From NCBI GenBank assembly GCA_964487745.1, contig CAZASG010000003.1, positions 62,001 through 126,000 on the forward strand: a stretch of DNA of 64,000 nucleotides, written 5' to 3'. This stretch comes from Desulfolinea sp964487745. GTDB taxonomy: Bacteria; Chloroflexota; Anaerolineae; Anaerolineales; Villigracilaceae. A program made the position numbers and the translations under genes. Positions 44,281 to 53,636 of this stretch are shown piece by piece (within the stretch, counting starts at the first letter, position 1; each line of letters begins with the position of its first letter). Under the pieces are notes generated by a model. It saw only the letters and a list, made by a program, of their open reading frames with translations, did no database searches and was not told the DNA's origin.

Positions 44281-47058
44281 ATGCCCCCAACCCTTTACTT
44301 AATTGATGGTCATGCACTTGCTTATCGCGCTTATTTCGCTTTAAGTGGTGCTAATCCTGATCGTTGGCAAACCTCTTCAGGCGAGCCCACCGCTGGTATT
44401 TATGGTTTCGCCAGTGTTCTTTTGCGCCTGCTCGAAACAGACCGCCCAGATTATATGGCGGTTGCCTTTGATGTTGGTAAGACCTTCCGCGATGAGATTT
44501 TCCCGGAATATAAAGCCACCCGCGAGAAGATGCCTGACGACCTACGCACGCAGATCGAGCGTATTCGCGAGATGGTGGATACCTTTCATCTCCCCCGCCT
44601 TGAAATGGAAGGTTACGAAGCAGATGACGTTCTTGGCAGTGTTGCAAAACAAGCCTCCTCAGAAGGGTTGGGTGTCAAAATCATCACCGGCGACCGCGAC
44701 CTACTCCAGCTTGTGGATGAGCGTATCATTGTCAACCTGCCCGGACGCTCGATGAGTGATGCGCGGGATTATTATCCCGCCGATGTGATCAAGAAGATGG
44801 GCGTGCGTGCCGATCAGGTTGTGGATTTGAAAGCCCTCATGGGCGATAGTTCTGATAATATCCCCGGCGTATATGGGATCGGACAAAAGACAGCCGAGAA
44901 ACTACTTGGGGAATATGAGACCCTCGACAATATCTACGCCCATTTGGATGAAATACCGAAACGTTTCCAGACCAAACTTGCTACCGATAAAGAAAAAGCT
45001 TACCTGAGCCAGGACTTGGCGCGCATCCGCACCGACCTGCCTGTGAATTTTGACCTTGAACATGCCCGCACCGATCAGTTGGATGCAGCTGCGACGGTGG
45101 CGCTTTTCCGTGAGCTTGAATTTCATTCACTGACGAATCGCTTGCGCAAGTTGACGCAAGTTGCAGTTGAAGTTCCGGGAACTGCCGAGGGGCAGCTATC
45201 CCTTTTCGGTGGGTCGGAAGCGCCCGTCCTTTCCTCGCCGGGACAAACCGTGTCCATCGCCACGCACGTTATTGACACGCGCGACGCGCTTTTCGCTTTA
45301 GTGACAAAGCTTAAGCAGGCGCAGATGATCGCCGTTGATACGGAGACCACATCCACAGATGAGATGCAGGCGGAAATGGTTGGCATTTCGTTGGCGTTTG
45401 AAGAAGGCGAAGGGTATTACATCCCGACCGGTCACAACGCTGGTGAGCAGCTACCGCTCGATGAAGTGCTGGATGCTCTGCGACCGGCGCTGACAGACCC
45501 GAATATCCAGAAGATCGGGCATAACCTGAAATACGACGTTATCATGCTGGCGCGTTATGGTTTGCAGGTGACGCCGCTTTCTTTCGATACGATGATCGCC
45601 GAATGGCTGGTCGATCCCGGCTCACGCAGTTTGGGTTTGAAGAAGCTGTCTTTTGTAAGGCTTGGCGAGCAGATGATCGAGATCGAAGCTTTGATCGGCT
45701 CCGGGAAAAAGCAGATCAGCATGGCAGAAGTATCCATCGCGGATGCTGCGCCTTATGCGGCTGCCGACGCGGAGATCTGTTTGCGGCTTTATCCGCTCTT
45801 GAAAAAAGACCTCGAACGCGTGGATGGGATGAAACTTCTCGAAGAGATGGAGATGCCGCTGCTGCGTATTTTGGTGGAGATGGAGATGGCAGGCATTTTG
45901 CTGGATGTACCTTTCTTCAGCGAGATGTCGGTGCAGTTGGAAACCCGCCTGACCGAGATCGAAAAGGAAGTGACCGGGCTGGTCGGGAAAGCTTTCAATC
46001 TCAATTCCACGCAGCAGCTTTCGGATGTGCTTTTCGGACGGCTGGGTTTACAGCCCCCTGACCGGACAAGGAAAACCAAAAGCGGACATTATTCCACATC
46101 AGCGGCGGTGCTTGAAGCGATGCGCGGTGTGCATCCGGTTGTGGATTTGATCCTTGAAAACCGTGAGTTGTCAAAGTTGAAATCGACCTATGTGGATGCA
46201 CTGCCTGCCGCGATCAACCCTGCGACAGGGCGGGTGCATACTTCTTTTAATCAAACTGGCTCTGTAACAGGTCGTTTGGCGTCGTCGAACCCAAATTTAC
46301 AGAATATTCCCATCCGTACGGAGTTGGGGCGGCGCGTGCGAAACGGCTTCATTGCCGCTGATGGGAATCTTTTGTTGGCGGTGGATTATTCGCAGATCGA
46401 ATTGCGGATCGTGGCACATATGGCTCAGGACGAGACTATGTTGGCGGCATTCCGTTCGGAGCAGGATATCCATTCCACAACGGCAGCAGCCATCTATAAC
46501 GTGCGTCTCGATGAAGTCACGAAAGAGATGCGTCGTCACGCGAAGGCGGTCAACTTTGGCTTGATCTATGGTATGTCCGCATTTGGTCTGACTCGATCAA
46601 CCGATCTGACTCTGGCAGAATCTGAAGATTTTGTGGCGGCTTATTTTGAAAAATTTCCCGGCGTGAAGCAATATCTTGATAATATTCGCAAGGTCGCTGC
46701 CGAGCAGGGTTATGTCGAAACTCTGCTCGGGCGCAGGAGGTACTTCCCTGCATTGAAGAGTGCGACCAACCAAAATCTGCGTAATCGCGAAGAACGCGAA
46801 GCGATCAACGCGCCCATTCAGGGCACGGCGGCGGATATTATGAAGATTGCCATGCTGCATGTAGCGAAAGCGCTTTCTGAAACCGGATTACGCGGTAAGA
46901 TGTTGTTACAAGTCCATGACGAAGTCGTAATTGAGTGTCCACAAAGCGAATTGGATGATACTATTAAGGTTGTTACTACAGCGATGGAAAACGCGTATAA
47001 GCTTGATATTCCGTTGTCCACGGAAGCCCGTTCCGGGTTGACGTGGGGAGACTTGTAA
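44281..47058 (+). CDS. polA: DNA polymerase I
   Basis: 925 residues, full length, three domains. The 5'-3' exonuclease has YLIDGHALAYRAYFAL, the acidic cluster YEADDVLGS and ITGDRDLLQLV, and the H3TH region VDLKALMGDSSDNIPGV. The 3'-5' exonuclease is intact: VDTETTS (Exo I), IGHNLKYD (Exo II), YAAADAEICLRL (Exo III), so it should proofread. Polymerase motifs A VDYSQIELRIVAH, B RRHAKAVNFGLIYGMS and C QVHDEVVIE are present. It fills gaps and removes RNA primers. No ribosome site precedes the ATG; a weak TACAAC lies ten bases upstream. Confidence 0.97.
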   Translation: MPPTLYLIDGHALAYRAYFALSGANPDRWQTSSGEPTAGIYGFASVLLRLLETDRPDYMAVAFDVGKTFRDEIFPEYKATREKMPDDLRTQIERIREMVDTFHLPRLEMEGYEADDVLGSVAKQASSEGLGVKIITGDRDLLQLVDERIIVNLPGRSMSDARDYYPADVIKKMGVRADQVVDLKALMGDSSDNIPGVYGIGQKTAEKLLGEYETLDNIYAHLDEIPKRFQTKLATDKEKAYLSQDLARIRTDLPVNFDLEHARTDQLDAAATVALFRELEFHSLTNRLRKLTQVAVEVPGTAEGQLSLFGGSEAPVLSSPGQTVSIATHVIDTRDALFALVTKLKQAQMIAVDTETTSTDEMQAEMVGISLAFEEGEGYYIPTGHNAGEQLPLDEVLDALRPALTDPNIQKIGHNLKYDVIMLARYGLQVTPLSFDTMIAEWLVDPGSRSLGLKKLSFVRLGEQMIEIEALIGSGKKQISMAEVSIADAAPYAAADAEICLRLYPLLKKDLERVDGMKLLEEMEMPLLRILVEMEMAGILLDVPFFSEMSVQLETRLTEIEKEVTGLVGKAFNLNSTQQLSDVLFGRLGLQPPDRTRKTKSGHYSTSAAVLEAMRGVHPVVDLILENRELSKLKSTYVDALPAAINPATGRVHTSFNQTGSVTGRLASSNPNLQNIPIRTELGRRVRNGFIAADGNLLLAVDYSQIELRIVAHMAQDETMLAAFRSEQDIHSTTAAAIYNVRLDEVTKEMRRHAKAVNFGLIYGMSAFGLTRSTDLTLAESEDFVAAYFEKFPGVKQYLDNIRKVAAEQGYVETLLGRRRYFPALKSATNQNLRNREEREAINAPIQGTAADIMKIAMLHVAKALSETGLRGKMLLQVHDEVVIECPQSELDDTIKVVTTAMENAYKLDIPLSTEARSGLTWGDL

Positions 47059-47083
47059 AGATCGAAAAGGTGAGATCGATTTC

Positions 47084-49399
47084 ATGACAGGACGTGAAGA
47101 TCTTTTTCAAAAAGCGATGAACGACGGGCACTCCGCAGCTTGGGATCAGTTGTGGAGCAAAGCGGCAGCATCTTATCGTGCTGCGCTAACGGAAATTCCC
47201 GATCATCCCAAGGCTTTATCGAGCCTGGGGTTGGCGTTGTATCAAATGCAAGAGTTTGAAGAAGCCTTGCAGATCTATCGTCGTTTGGCTGAAGTCTCTC
47301 CCGATGATCCGCTTCCCTTTGAAAAACTGGCACAACTTTGCGAGCGTTTGGGGAATTTGAAAGATGCTGTCGAAGCAGCCGTTAAGGCTGCCGATCTTTA
47401 TCTCAACCAGAAGGATGTTGAAAAAGCAATTGAAAACTGGTCACGGGTGACGCAGCTCAATCCCGAGCATGTTTTGGCGCATTCCCGCCTGGCATTGGTA
47501 CATGAAAGATTAGGTCATCAGCAGCAGGCTGTCACAGAATATCTTGCGTTGGCGAGCCTTATGCAGCGTTCTGGCAAGTTGGATAAGGCGGGGGAACTCG
47601 TTACTCGTGCGCTAAAGATCATGCCGGGGAATCAAACAGCCCAGCAGGCGCAGGTTCTGTTGAATACCGGTCAGCTTTTACCGAAACCCATCCGCCCGAA
47701 GGGGGGCACAGGTCCCATTCGGATGGCGCAAGTTAAGCAGCTTAGTGGGCCAGAGGAAGAAGTGTCCAGCAGACACGATCCCATCGGTGAAGCACGTCAA
47801 AAAGCGCTTATGCTCTTGGCGGAGATCCTTTTCGATTTTTCCGATGATAGTGATCCACAGCAAGACAAGAAAGGTTTGCAAGCGATCATGCACGGTACAG
47901 GACAACTTTCTGTGCAGAGGGTGGCGCAAACCAAGATCGTGATGCATTTAGGGCAAGCGATTGACGCTCAATCCAAGAATCAGAATGAGCTTGCTGCCGA
48001 TGAATTAGCCCATGCACTGCTGGCAGGATTTGAACACCCCGCTCTCTATTTCAATTTAGGGATGCTTCGCTCGAAAGGTGAACGCCTCGAGAGCGCGATG
48101 CGTCATCTTCAACACGCAGTAAAACATACGGATTTTGGGCTTGCTGCCCGTCTACTGATCGGACAGATCTTGAAGAGTCTCGGGCGCTTTTCCGAGGCAG
48201 CTGCTGAATACCTGGAAGCTTTGAAGTTGGCTGATGCGATGCTTGTGCCCGAGGCCCAGGTCGATTCCTTACGACAACTCTATGAACCGTTAATCGAAGC
48301 ACAAGCTGGCGAAGAAGATGAAAAAGTACACGTTCGCCTTTGTGAAAACATTGAGCAAATGCTCATGCGCACAGATTGGCGTGAACATTTGCGTAAAGCT
48401 CGTGAAGAACTTCCTGAGTCGGATGGCGATGTGCCGCTGCCGCTGGCAGAAATTCTTATCCAGGCACAAAGCGGACAGGTGTTAGGGGCAATGTCACGTG
48501 TCCACGAGCTGGCACGACAGGGTCATATGCGTTCCGCTATGGATGAAGCTTTCCAAGCGATCACGTATGCCCCCACCTATCTTCCCCTTCACTCATTGAT
48601 CGGTGACCTGCTCATTCAAGATGGTCGGAATGAAGACGCAATAGCGAAATATGATATGGTGGCGGAAGCATATAGCGTTCGTGGAGAAGCTAATCAATCG
48701 ACGGTCTTTTTGCGCAAGATCATCAAAATTTCGCCAATGGATCTTTCGTCCCGCACAAAATTGATCGATCAATTGACTGCGCGGGGACAAACAGATGATG
48801 CGATCCGTGAATATCTCAATCTAGCGGATATTTACTATCGCCTTGCCGAATTGGATATGGCGCGGAAAACTTATACAACCGCACTCCGTGCTGCCCAGCA
48901 GGGGAAATCGGAGCGCTCATGGAATGTACATATCTTGCAGCGTATGGCAGATATTGATATGCAGCGTCTCGATTGGAAACGTGCCTTACGCGTCTTTGAA
49001 CAGATTCGCACTCTGCGCCCAGATGATAGCGGTGTCCGAAGAAGTCTTGTCGACTTGAACCTGAAGATGGCGAATAAGGCGCAGGCATTGAAAGAACTGG
49101 ATAATTATCTGGGATACCTTGAAGAGAATCCTTCTGAAGATAGCGATATTGTTGCCCTGCTGGCAGAGTTGCTGACCGACCACCCATCTCTTGGTGAGTT
49201 GCACCAAGCACTTGCAGAGCAATATCGTGTGCAAGGGAAGAAGGAAGATGCGATTAAGAAATTTGATCGTGCGGCAGAAGCCTTCCTGGAAGCTGGCGAC
49301 AAAGAAGCCGCAACCCAGGCTATTACCATGCTTTTGAGCATGGGGCCACCAAACGTCGAAGAATATCAACGGGTTTTGGCAGATATTCAATCGGAATAA
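47084..49399 (+). CDS. Large TPR-repeat protein
   Basis: 771 residues of tetratricopeptide repeats, no signal peptide. Clear units include YRAALTEIPDHPKALSSLGLALYQ, AIENWSRVTQLNPEHVLAHSRLAL, DAIAKYDMVAEAYSVRG and ALRVFEQIRTLRPDDSGVRRSL; about 12-14 repeats in two blocks, with a less repetitive part at ~210-290. TPRs mediate protein contacts; the partner is unknown. It starts 25 bases after polA behind AAGGTGAG, so the two may share a transcript. Confidence 0.85.
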   Translation: MTGREDLFQKAMNDGHSAAWDQLWSKAAASYRAALTEIPDHPKALSSLGLALYQMQEFEEALQIYRRLAEVSPDDPLPFEKLAQLCERLGNLKDAVEAAVKAADLYLNQKDVEKAIENWSRVTQLNPEHVLAHSRLALVHERLGHQQQAVTEYLALASLMQRSGKLDKAGELVTRALKIMPGNQTAQQAQVLLNTGQLLPKPIRPKGGTGPIRMAQVKQLSGPEEEVSSRHDPIGEARQKALMLLAEILFDFSDDSDPQQDKKGLQAIMHGTGQLSVQRVAQTKIVMHLGQAIDAQSKNQNELAADELAHALLAGFEHPALYFNLGMLRSKGERLESAMRHLQHAVKHTDFGLAARLLIGQILKSLGRFSEAAAEYLEALKLADAMLVPEAQVDSLRQLYEPLIEAQAGEEDEKVHVRLCENIEQMLMRTDWREHLRKAREELPESDGDVPLPLAEILIQAQSGQVLGAMSRVHELARQGHMRSAMDEAFQAITYAPTYLPLHSLIGDLLIQDGRNEDAIAKYDMVAEAYSVRGEANQSTVFLRKIIKISPMDLSSRTKLIDQLTARGQTDDAIREYLNLADIYYRLAELDMARKTYTTALRAAQQGKSERSWNVHILQRMADIDMQRLDWKRALRVFEQIRTLRPDDSGVRRSLVDLNLKMANKAQALKELDNYLGYLEENPSEDSDIVALLAELLTDHPSLGELHQALAEQYRVQGKKEDAIKKFDRAAEAFLEAGDKEAATQAITMLLSMGPPNVEEYQRVLADIQSE

Positions 49400-49431
49400 A
49401 TACCTAAAATAAGTGTTTGAAGAAAATAATT

Positions 49432-49463
49432 GCCGTCAAGTTTTCAAAACTTGGCGGCTCTTT
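49432..49463 (+). terminator. Terminator after the TPR gene
   Basis: GCCGTCAAGTTTT and AAAACTTGGCGGC form a 13-bp stem with one G-T pair, followed by TCTTT. Confidence 0.82.
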
Positions 49464-49483
49464 CTGTAGATAGAAAAGGAAAA

Positions 49484-50140
49484 ATGATGAAAGTCAAAGA
49501 AAGCTATAAGGAAATTGTTGTAAGTGCAGGTCGGACTATGCTGGAAGAAGGTCTTACAGTGGGCACATGGGGCAATATCAGTGTGCGCGACTCCGAAACG
49601 AACTTGGTCTATATCAGCCCCAGTGGTATGGATTATCGCGAAATTGCCATAGGTGATATTGTCGTGCTTGATATTGAAACAAATGTCGTAGATGGCAAAC
49701 GTGTCCCCTCCATTGAAAAGGAAACACATCTTGCCCTTTACCGCTCCCGTAAAGATGTGAACGCTGTTGTTCACACTCATCCGCTTTATTCCACAGTTCT
49801 GGGTGTAAATATGATGGAATTACCCGCTGTGAGCGAAGATTTTGCCCAGCTTGTTGGTGATAAGATCATTTGCTCAATATATGCCTTGCCTGGGACGAAA
49901 GAACTCGGCGAGAACGTCGCTGCAGGTTTGGGTGCAGAAAGGAACGCGGTCTTGTTGCCAAATCACGGCACAGTTTGTGTGGGGGAAGATATGAAAACCG
50001 CCCTCACCGTTTGCCATGTGGTCGAAAAATCTGCACATATCTACATAATGGCCCTCAGCATCGGTACGCCCCATCTAATCTCGGCGGAAGATATCAAGGC
50101 CATGCAGGATTACAAAAAGAACCATTACGGGCAGCGCTAG
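49484..50140 (+). CDS. Class II aldolase/adducin family protein
   Basis: 218 residues from ATG 49484 (or 49487), just after AAAAGGA; the longer frame back to 49430 overlaps the terminator hairpin. Motifs: GLTVGTWGNISVRD, YISPSGMDYREI, then the Zn ligands in VHTHPLYSTVLG and LLPNHGTVCVG, with a catalytic Glu region in VSEDFAQL. The set fits fuculose- or ribulose-phosphate aldolase/epimerase relatives (FucA/AraD-like). The sugar phosphate is unknown. Confidence 0.88.
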   Translation: MMKVKESYKEIVVSAGRTMLEEGLTVGTWGNISVRDSETNLVYISPSGMDYREIAIGDIVVLDIETNVVDGKRVPSIEKETHLALYRSRKDVNAVVHTHPLYSTVLGVNMMELPAVSEDFAQLVGDKIICSIYALPGTKELGENVAAGLGAERNAVLLPNHGTVCVGEDMKTALTVCHVVEKSAHIYIMALSIGTPHLISAEDIKAMQDYKKNHYGQR

Positions 50141-50152
50141 ATAATCTCTTTC

Positions 50153-50161
50153 TGGTAAACT
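50153..50161 (+). promoter_or_regulatory. Extended -10 TGGTAAACT for the C39-like gene (leaderless start)
   Basis: TCTGGTAAACT ends six bases before the ATG at 50168. No -35 or ribosome site is evident. The box is the same as those before metK, the his leader and the receiver/Y1 gene. Confidence 0.5.
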
Positions 50162-50167
50162 CTCGCT

Positions 50168-51391
50168 ATGACAAAAAAGAAAATCCTGCTTGCCTTTCTA
50201 TCCTTTTTTTTGTTGGGAGCGCTGTCTTTGCTTGTTCCGCGCGTGCGTTCGGCGCTTTCCTGGCGTATTGAAAAGGCGAGTCTATACATCAAAAACGTGA
50301 TTGATCCGCCTGAGCCGGTGCCAACTGCGTTGCCCTTTACGCCTGTGCCCTCGCCTACGCAGCTTGTCGAAGCCACGGCGACGAAAACCCCTGTCGTCGA
50401 GTCTTCGACACCCACAGCGACCAGCGTTCTTCTTCCGGCGCAGGTTTCCCTCCCAAGCCCGCCTTACGAGCAGCAAACCCCCAATAATTGTGGTCCCGCC
50501 ACTCTTTCGATGGCGCTCCATCTCTATGGTTGGGAAGGCGATCAGGAGGATATTGGCGATCAAGTCAAACCTGTCTTGCAGGATCGCAACGTCAACCCTG
50601 AAGAGCTGGCATATTACGTCCGCAATTTTGCAGGCTGGCTCAACATCGGTTATCGCGTAGGCGGCGATATTGAAATGCTCAAAAAGCTTCTCGCTGCCAA
50701 CTATCCCGTTATTGTTGAAAGCGTGACCAGTCTTGACCCGAACGATGCCCTTGGTCCCACCGATGATCTTTGGGCGGCGCATTATCTCTTGCTGACAGGA
50801 TACGATGATGCAACGGAGAGCTTCACTACTCAGGATTCTTATCACGGTTCGGATATGACGATCTCGTATGGGCAATTGGAAGAAGAGTGGAAACCCTTCA
50901 ACAATCTTTACATGGTTATCTACTCCCCTGAAGACGAAAGCGAACTTGTTAATCTGCTTGCTGCCGATTGGGACCCGGATGCCAATCGTGAACGTGCTCT
51001 CGCCAATGCCCGTGCCCAAACGGAAGCTAACCCCGAAGATGCCTATGCCTGGTTCAACCTCGGCAGTGACCTAGTCTACTTTGAAGAATATCAGGAAGCC
51101 AGCCTTGCCTACGATAAGGCACGCGAACTTGGCTTACCCTTGCGCATGTTTCGTTACCAGTTCGGTCCATTTTGGGCCTACTTTCACGCGGACCGCATCG
51201 ACGAACTGATTCTGCTCACCGATTACGCTCGTGGTATCACGATCATGTCTGAAGAAACTTGGTTCTGGTATGGATGGGGGCTTTATCGTCAGAATGACTT
51301 TGAAGGTGCCAAAGCCGCTTGGGAGAAGGCGATTTCGATCAACCCTTCATCATATGCAGATGCATACGGCGCACTACCATATGTACAGTGA
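50168..51391 (+). CDS. Membrane-anchored C39-like peptidase domain with TPR tail
   Basis: 407 residues. An N-terminal anchor (ILLAFLSFFLLGALSLLVP) is followed by a Pro/Thr-rich linker. The Peptidase_C39_2-like domain (~95-250) has catalytic Cys in QQTPNNCGPATLSMAL and His in AAHYLLLTGYDD, with Asp in TQDSYHG. TPR-like helices end the protein (AYAWFNLGSDLVYFEEYQEA, YGWGLYRQNDFEGAKAAWEKA). It should face outward. The family includes bacteriocin-type and uncharacterised cysteine peptidases; no toxin precursor is nearby, so the substrate is unknown. Confidence 0.84.
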   Translation: MTKKKILLAFLSFFLLGALSLLVPRVRSALSWRIEKASLYIKNVIDPPEPVPTALPFTPVPSPTQLVEATATKTPVVESSTPTATSVLLPAQVSLPSPPYEQQTPNNCGPATLSMALHLYGWEGDQEDIGDQVKPVLQDRNVNPEELAYYVRNFAGWLNIGYRVGGDIEMLKKLLAANYPVIVESVTSLDPNDALGPTDDLWAAHYLLLTGYDDATESFTTQDSYHGSDMTISYGQLEEEWKPFNNLYMVIYSPEDESELVNLLAADWDPDANRERALANARAQTEANPEDAYAWFNLGSDLVYFEEYQEASLAYDKARELGLPLRMFRYQFGPFWAYFHADRIDELILLTDYARGITIMSEETWFWYGWGLYRQNDFEGAKAAWEKAISINPSSYADAYGALPYVQ

Positions 51392-51430
51392 AAAAAACTT
51401 CCGAGAGTTAATTTCTCGGAAGTTTTTTTT
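51392..51430. terminator. Bidirectional terminator
   Basis: ACTTCCGAGA and TCTCGGAAGT with an A tract on one side and eight T on the other, directly after the C39-like stop and at the stop of the convergent regulator. Confidence 0.9.
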
Positions 51431-52116
51431 CAGTCTTCTCGGAAACTATAGCCACCCGGCGATGTCTGGATCAAATACTCGCGCTCCTTCCCGAGCTTTT
51501 TTCGCAAACGATAGATCACGTTTTTGAGTGCAACGAGATCGCTTTCACCGGCGCTGCCCCAAACAGAAAGAATGATCTCCTCGTTGGTGAAAACATATCC
51601 GGGGCGATTCATTAAAAAACGCAAAAGCCGAAACTCAAGATTTGTAAGACTGATTTTTTCCCCATCGGGGATCAAAGCAAGACGACGAGCAGGATCAAGT
51701 TGAAGTTTGGATGGTGTAGCAGGTGAAAGCAAGGATGTAGTGCCCCGACGTGACCAAGCTGTGATTTTTGCCAAAAAAATGGCAGGACTGACCGGCTTCA
51801 CAATACACTCATCCACACCGGCAGTATATGCTTCAAGAATTTCTGTCTCATGGTGGGCGGGTAAGAAAAGAAGGATGGGGGTTGCGCTTAGTGCACGATA
51901 TTTTTTAACAAGAGTAATTCTTTCAGTGTGAGGAACATTGACATCGATGACAATCAAGTCGGGCATGCTTTCTGGGGCCCGGTCAAGTGCCCGCTGCACT
52001 GACGTCTCAATGATGGCATTCAAGCCTTTCTCGCGGATCATATATCCAAGAAGAGGGGCGGTTTCATTTTGGTCGCAAATAATAAGTACGCGGATGGTTT
52101 TAGGCGTTGAGGTCAT
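51430..52116 (-). CDS. OmpR/PhoB-family response regulator
   Basis: 228 residues. The receiver has one acid of the usual pair (IICDQNET), the acceptor Asp in LIVIDVNVPHTE and Lys in CIVKPVSP; the Thr position reads LFLPAHH. The winged-helix output domain (ISLTNLEFRLLRFLMNRPG, ALKNVIYRLRKKLGKE, LIQTSPGGYSF) binds DNA. It has no adjacent kinase. A TATAAT lies ~46 bases upstream of the ATG in the divergent gap. Confidence 0.9.
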   Translation of the reverse strand: MTSTPKTIRVLIICDQNETAPLLGYMIREKGLNAIIETSVQRALDRAPESMPDLIVIDVNVPHTERITLVKKYRALSATPILLFLPAHHETEILEAYTAGVDECIVKPVSPAIFLAKITAWSRRGTTSLLSPATPSKLQLDPARRLALIPDGEKISLTNLEFRLLRFLMNRPGYVFTNEEIILSVWGSAGESDLVALKNVIYRLRKKLGKEREYLIQTSPGGYSFRED

Positions 52117-52161
52117 ATCTTTTTTGTACCTTGGTTGAAGTGATAAAACTCAATATTTGAT

Positions 52162-52251
52162 ATTATAAAGTATGTGGTCGCAAAAAATCGCAATTTGACA
52201 CCAAATTGTGACCATTGGGTGATAACAAAAAAAAAGCCACGCCGATATACT
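52162..52251. promoter_or_regulatory. Divergent promoter region
   Basis: Minus strand: TATAAT at 52162-52167 for the response regulator. Plus strand: ATAACA (52222-52227), 18 bases, TATACT (52246-52251) for the lipoprotein gene. The spacing would let the regulator control both. Confidence 0.5.
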
Positions 52252-52290
52252 CTGCATAGATTTGAAAAACAACCGTTAAGGAGAACTGAA

Positions 52291-53244
52291 ATGAAAAAAC
52301 TATTCCCTGTTATTATGGCGATGATGCTTTTTGTCAGTGCCTGTGGCGCAATTGGACAAAATGCTGAACCCACCCCCATTCCGATTGCAGAAGCCTTTCC
52401 CACTGCTACGCCTGTTCCGCTGAACCCGACTGCCAAACCTGAAAATGCTGGCTCTACTGACGCAGGCTCAGAGCGTGTTTCACCGGTAGATGGCATGGTG
52501 CAGGTTTTCATTCCTGAAGGAAGCTTCCGCATGGGTGCGCTTGATGCTAAAGCTGAAGATGATGAGCGACCAGATCACATGGTTTCGATGTCTGCTTTTT
52601 GGATGGACAAACTTGAAGTTACCAATGCTATGTATATGCTTTGTGTACAAGCAGGTGCTTGTGAGCCGCCAGATTTCTTCCGCTCTGAAAAACACCAGAA
52701 ATACTTCAATACCGAAGAGTATGCTGATTATCCCGTCATTTACGTGACTTGGGGTGACGCTACTGATTATTGCACTTGGGCAGGCAAACGTCTTCCGACT
52801 GAAGCTGAGTGGGAATATGCGGCCCGTGGCAATGACTTCCGTACCTTCCCGTGGGGCGATGAACGTCCTGATACCTCACGTGCTAACTTTGATCGCAAGA
52901 TCAATGATGTTGCTCGTGTAGGCAGCTTCCCGGCAGGTGCCAGCCCCTTTGGCGTACTGGATATGTCGGGCAATGTTTGGGAGTGGGTCTCTGATTTCTA
53001 TGATCCTGATTATTACTCCCTTGCCGTTGCAGCAAACCCCACTGGACCTTTAGCTGCTCTCGGCGGAATTACTCAACGACGTGTTATTCGCGGTGGTTCT
53101 TATCAGGATGTAGAGAAAGATATCCGTCTTTCCAATCGTGGATATGCTAGTGGACCAAATCCGGACGCCAATGATATGGATTCTCCTGAATTCCACGGCG
53201 AATCTTCCCCCAAGATCGGTTTCCGCTGTGCTTCAGATAACTAA
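52291..53244 (+). CDS. SUMF1/FGE-like domain lipoprotein
   Basis: 317 residues from ATG 52291, set by TAAGGAGA eight bases upstream; a longer frame exists but crosses the promoter. Lipoprotein signal LFPVIMAMMLFVSACGAIG with Cys in SACG. The sulfatase-modifying-factor fold follows: IPEGSFRMGALD, YPVIYVTWGDATDYCTWAGK, RLPTEAEWEYAARG, GVLDMSGNVWEWVSDFY and VIRGGSYQD. The paired catalytic cysteines of true formylglycine-generating enzymes are not visible (GGSYQDVEKDIRLSNRGY), so it is probably a binding or scaffold protein on the cell surface. Confidence 0.85.
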   Translation: MKKLFPVIMAMMLFVSACGAIGQNAEPTPIPIAEAFPTATPVPLNPTAKPENAGSTDAGSERVSPVDGMVQVFIPEGSFRMGALDAKAEDDERPDHMVSMSAFWMDKLEVTNAMYMLCVQAGACEPPDFFRSEKHQKYFNTEEYADYPVIYVTWGDATDYCTWAGKRLPTEAEWEYAARGNDFRTFPWGDERPDTSRANFDRKINDVARVGSFPAGASPFGVLDMSGNVWEWVSDFYDPDYYSLAVAANPTGPLAALGGITQRRVIRGGSYQDVEKDIRLSNRGYASGPNPDANDMDSPEFHGESSPKIGFRCASDN

Positions 53245-53300
53245 TCTGGTACCGGTATAAGAACATTGTTTGGTAGAGAAGTTCTTTATTGAGCTCTCCC

Positions 53301-53335
53301 CATCAGCCCCAAATCAATTAGATTTGGGGCTGATG
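53301..53335 (+). terminator. 15-bp hairpin, probable terminator of the lipoprotein gene
   Basis: CATCAGCCCCAAATC, AATTA, then its exact complement, 56 bases after the stop. The T tract is poor (ATTTAA). It shares CCCCAAAT with the palindrome at 13705. Confidence 0.6.
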
Positions 53336-53385
53336 ATTTAACGGAAGCAAGCCAAAAGCACGCTCGTTTCGCCCCGTCCCAAAAG

Positions 53386-53414
53386 TTGACTAGTTTTATC
53401 CGCTATGGTAAACT
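53386..53414 (+). promoter_or_regulatory. metK promoter
   Basis: TTGACT, 17 bases, TAAACT with an upstream TGG. It precedes the SAM riboswitch by about 30 bases. Confidence 0.75.
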
Positions 53415-53445
53415 CCCGCCACAATTCAACAGCCCCATAACGGCA

Positions 53446-53562
53446 ACTCTTATCCAGAGAGGCGGAGGGACCGGCCCTTTGAAGCCTCGGCAACCTGATT
53501 TTTTATTTCTAAAACTAAGGTGCCAAATCCGGCAGTGAAAATTCTGGAAGATGAGAGGGCAG
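53446..53562 (+). promoter_or_regulatory. SAM-I (S-box) riboswitch
   Basis: P1 5' strand CTCTTATC pairs with GATGAGAG near 53550. The core conserved elements are in order: AGAGAGGCGGAGGGA, CCGGCCCTTTGAAGCC, TCGGCAACC, then GGTGCCAAATCC and GGAAGATGAGAGG. It binds S-adenosylmethionine and, with the following terminator, lowers metK transcription when SAM is plentiful. Confidence 0.95.
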
Positions 53563-53584
53563 CCGAGCAATCTTTTTGCGCAAG

Positions 53585-53615
53585 ATGCCCTTTCGATTTG
53601 ACGAAGGGGCATTTT
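53585..53615 (+). terminator. Riboswitch-controlled terminator before metK
   Basis: ATGCCCTTTCG and CGAAGGGGCAT (one G-T) with TTTT following, 20 bases before the metK ATG. It is the expression platform of the SAM-I switch. Confidence 0.88.
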
Positions 53616-53636
53616 CATTACACGAGGTGAAAAAAT

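Noticed and set aside
52291..53244. True formylglycine-generating enzyme
   Set aside because: The fold matches, but the catalytic cysteine pair is not visible in the C-terminal part and no sulfatase is nearby.
53301..53335. Part of the SAM riboswitch
   Set aside because: It lies upstream of the metK promoter (53386), so it cannot be on the same transcript.
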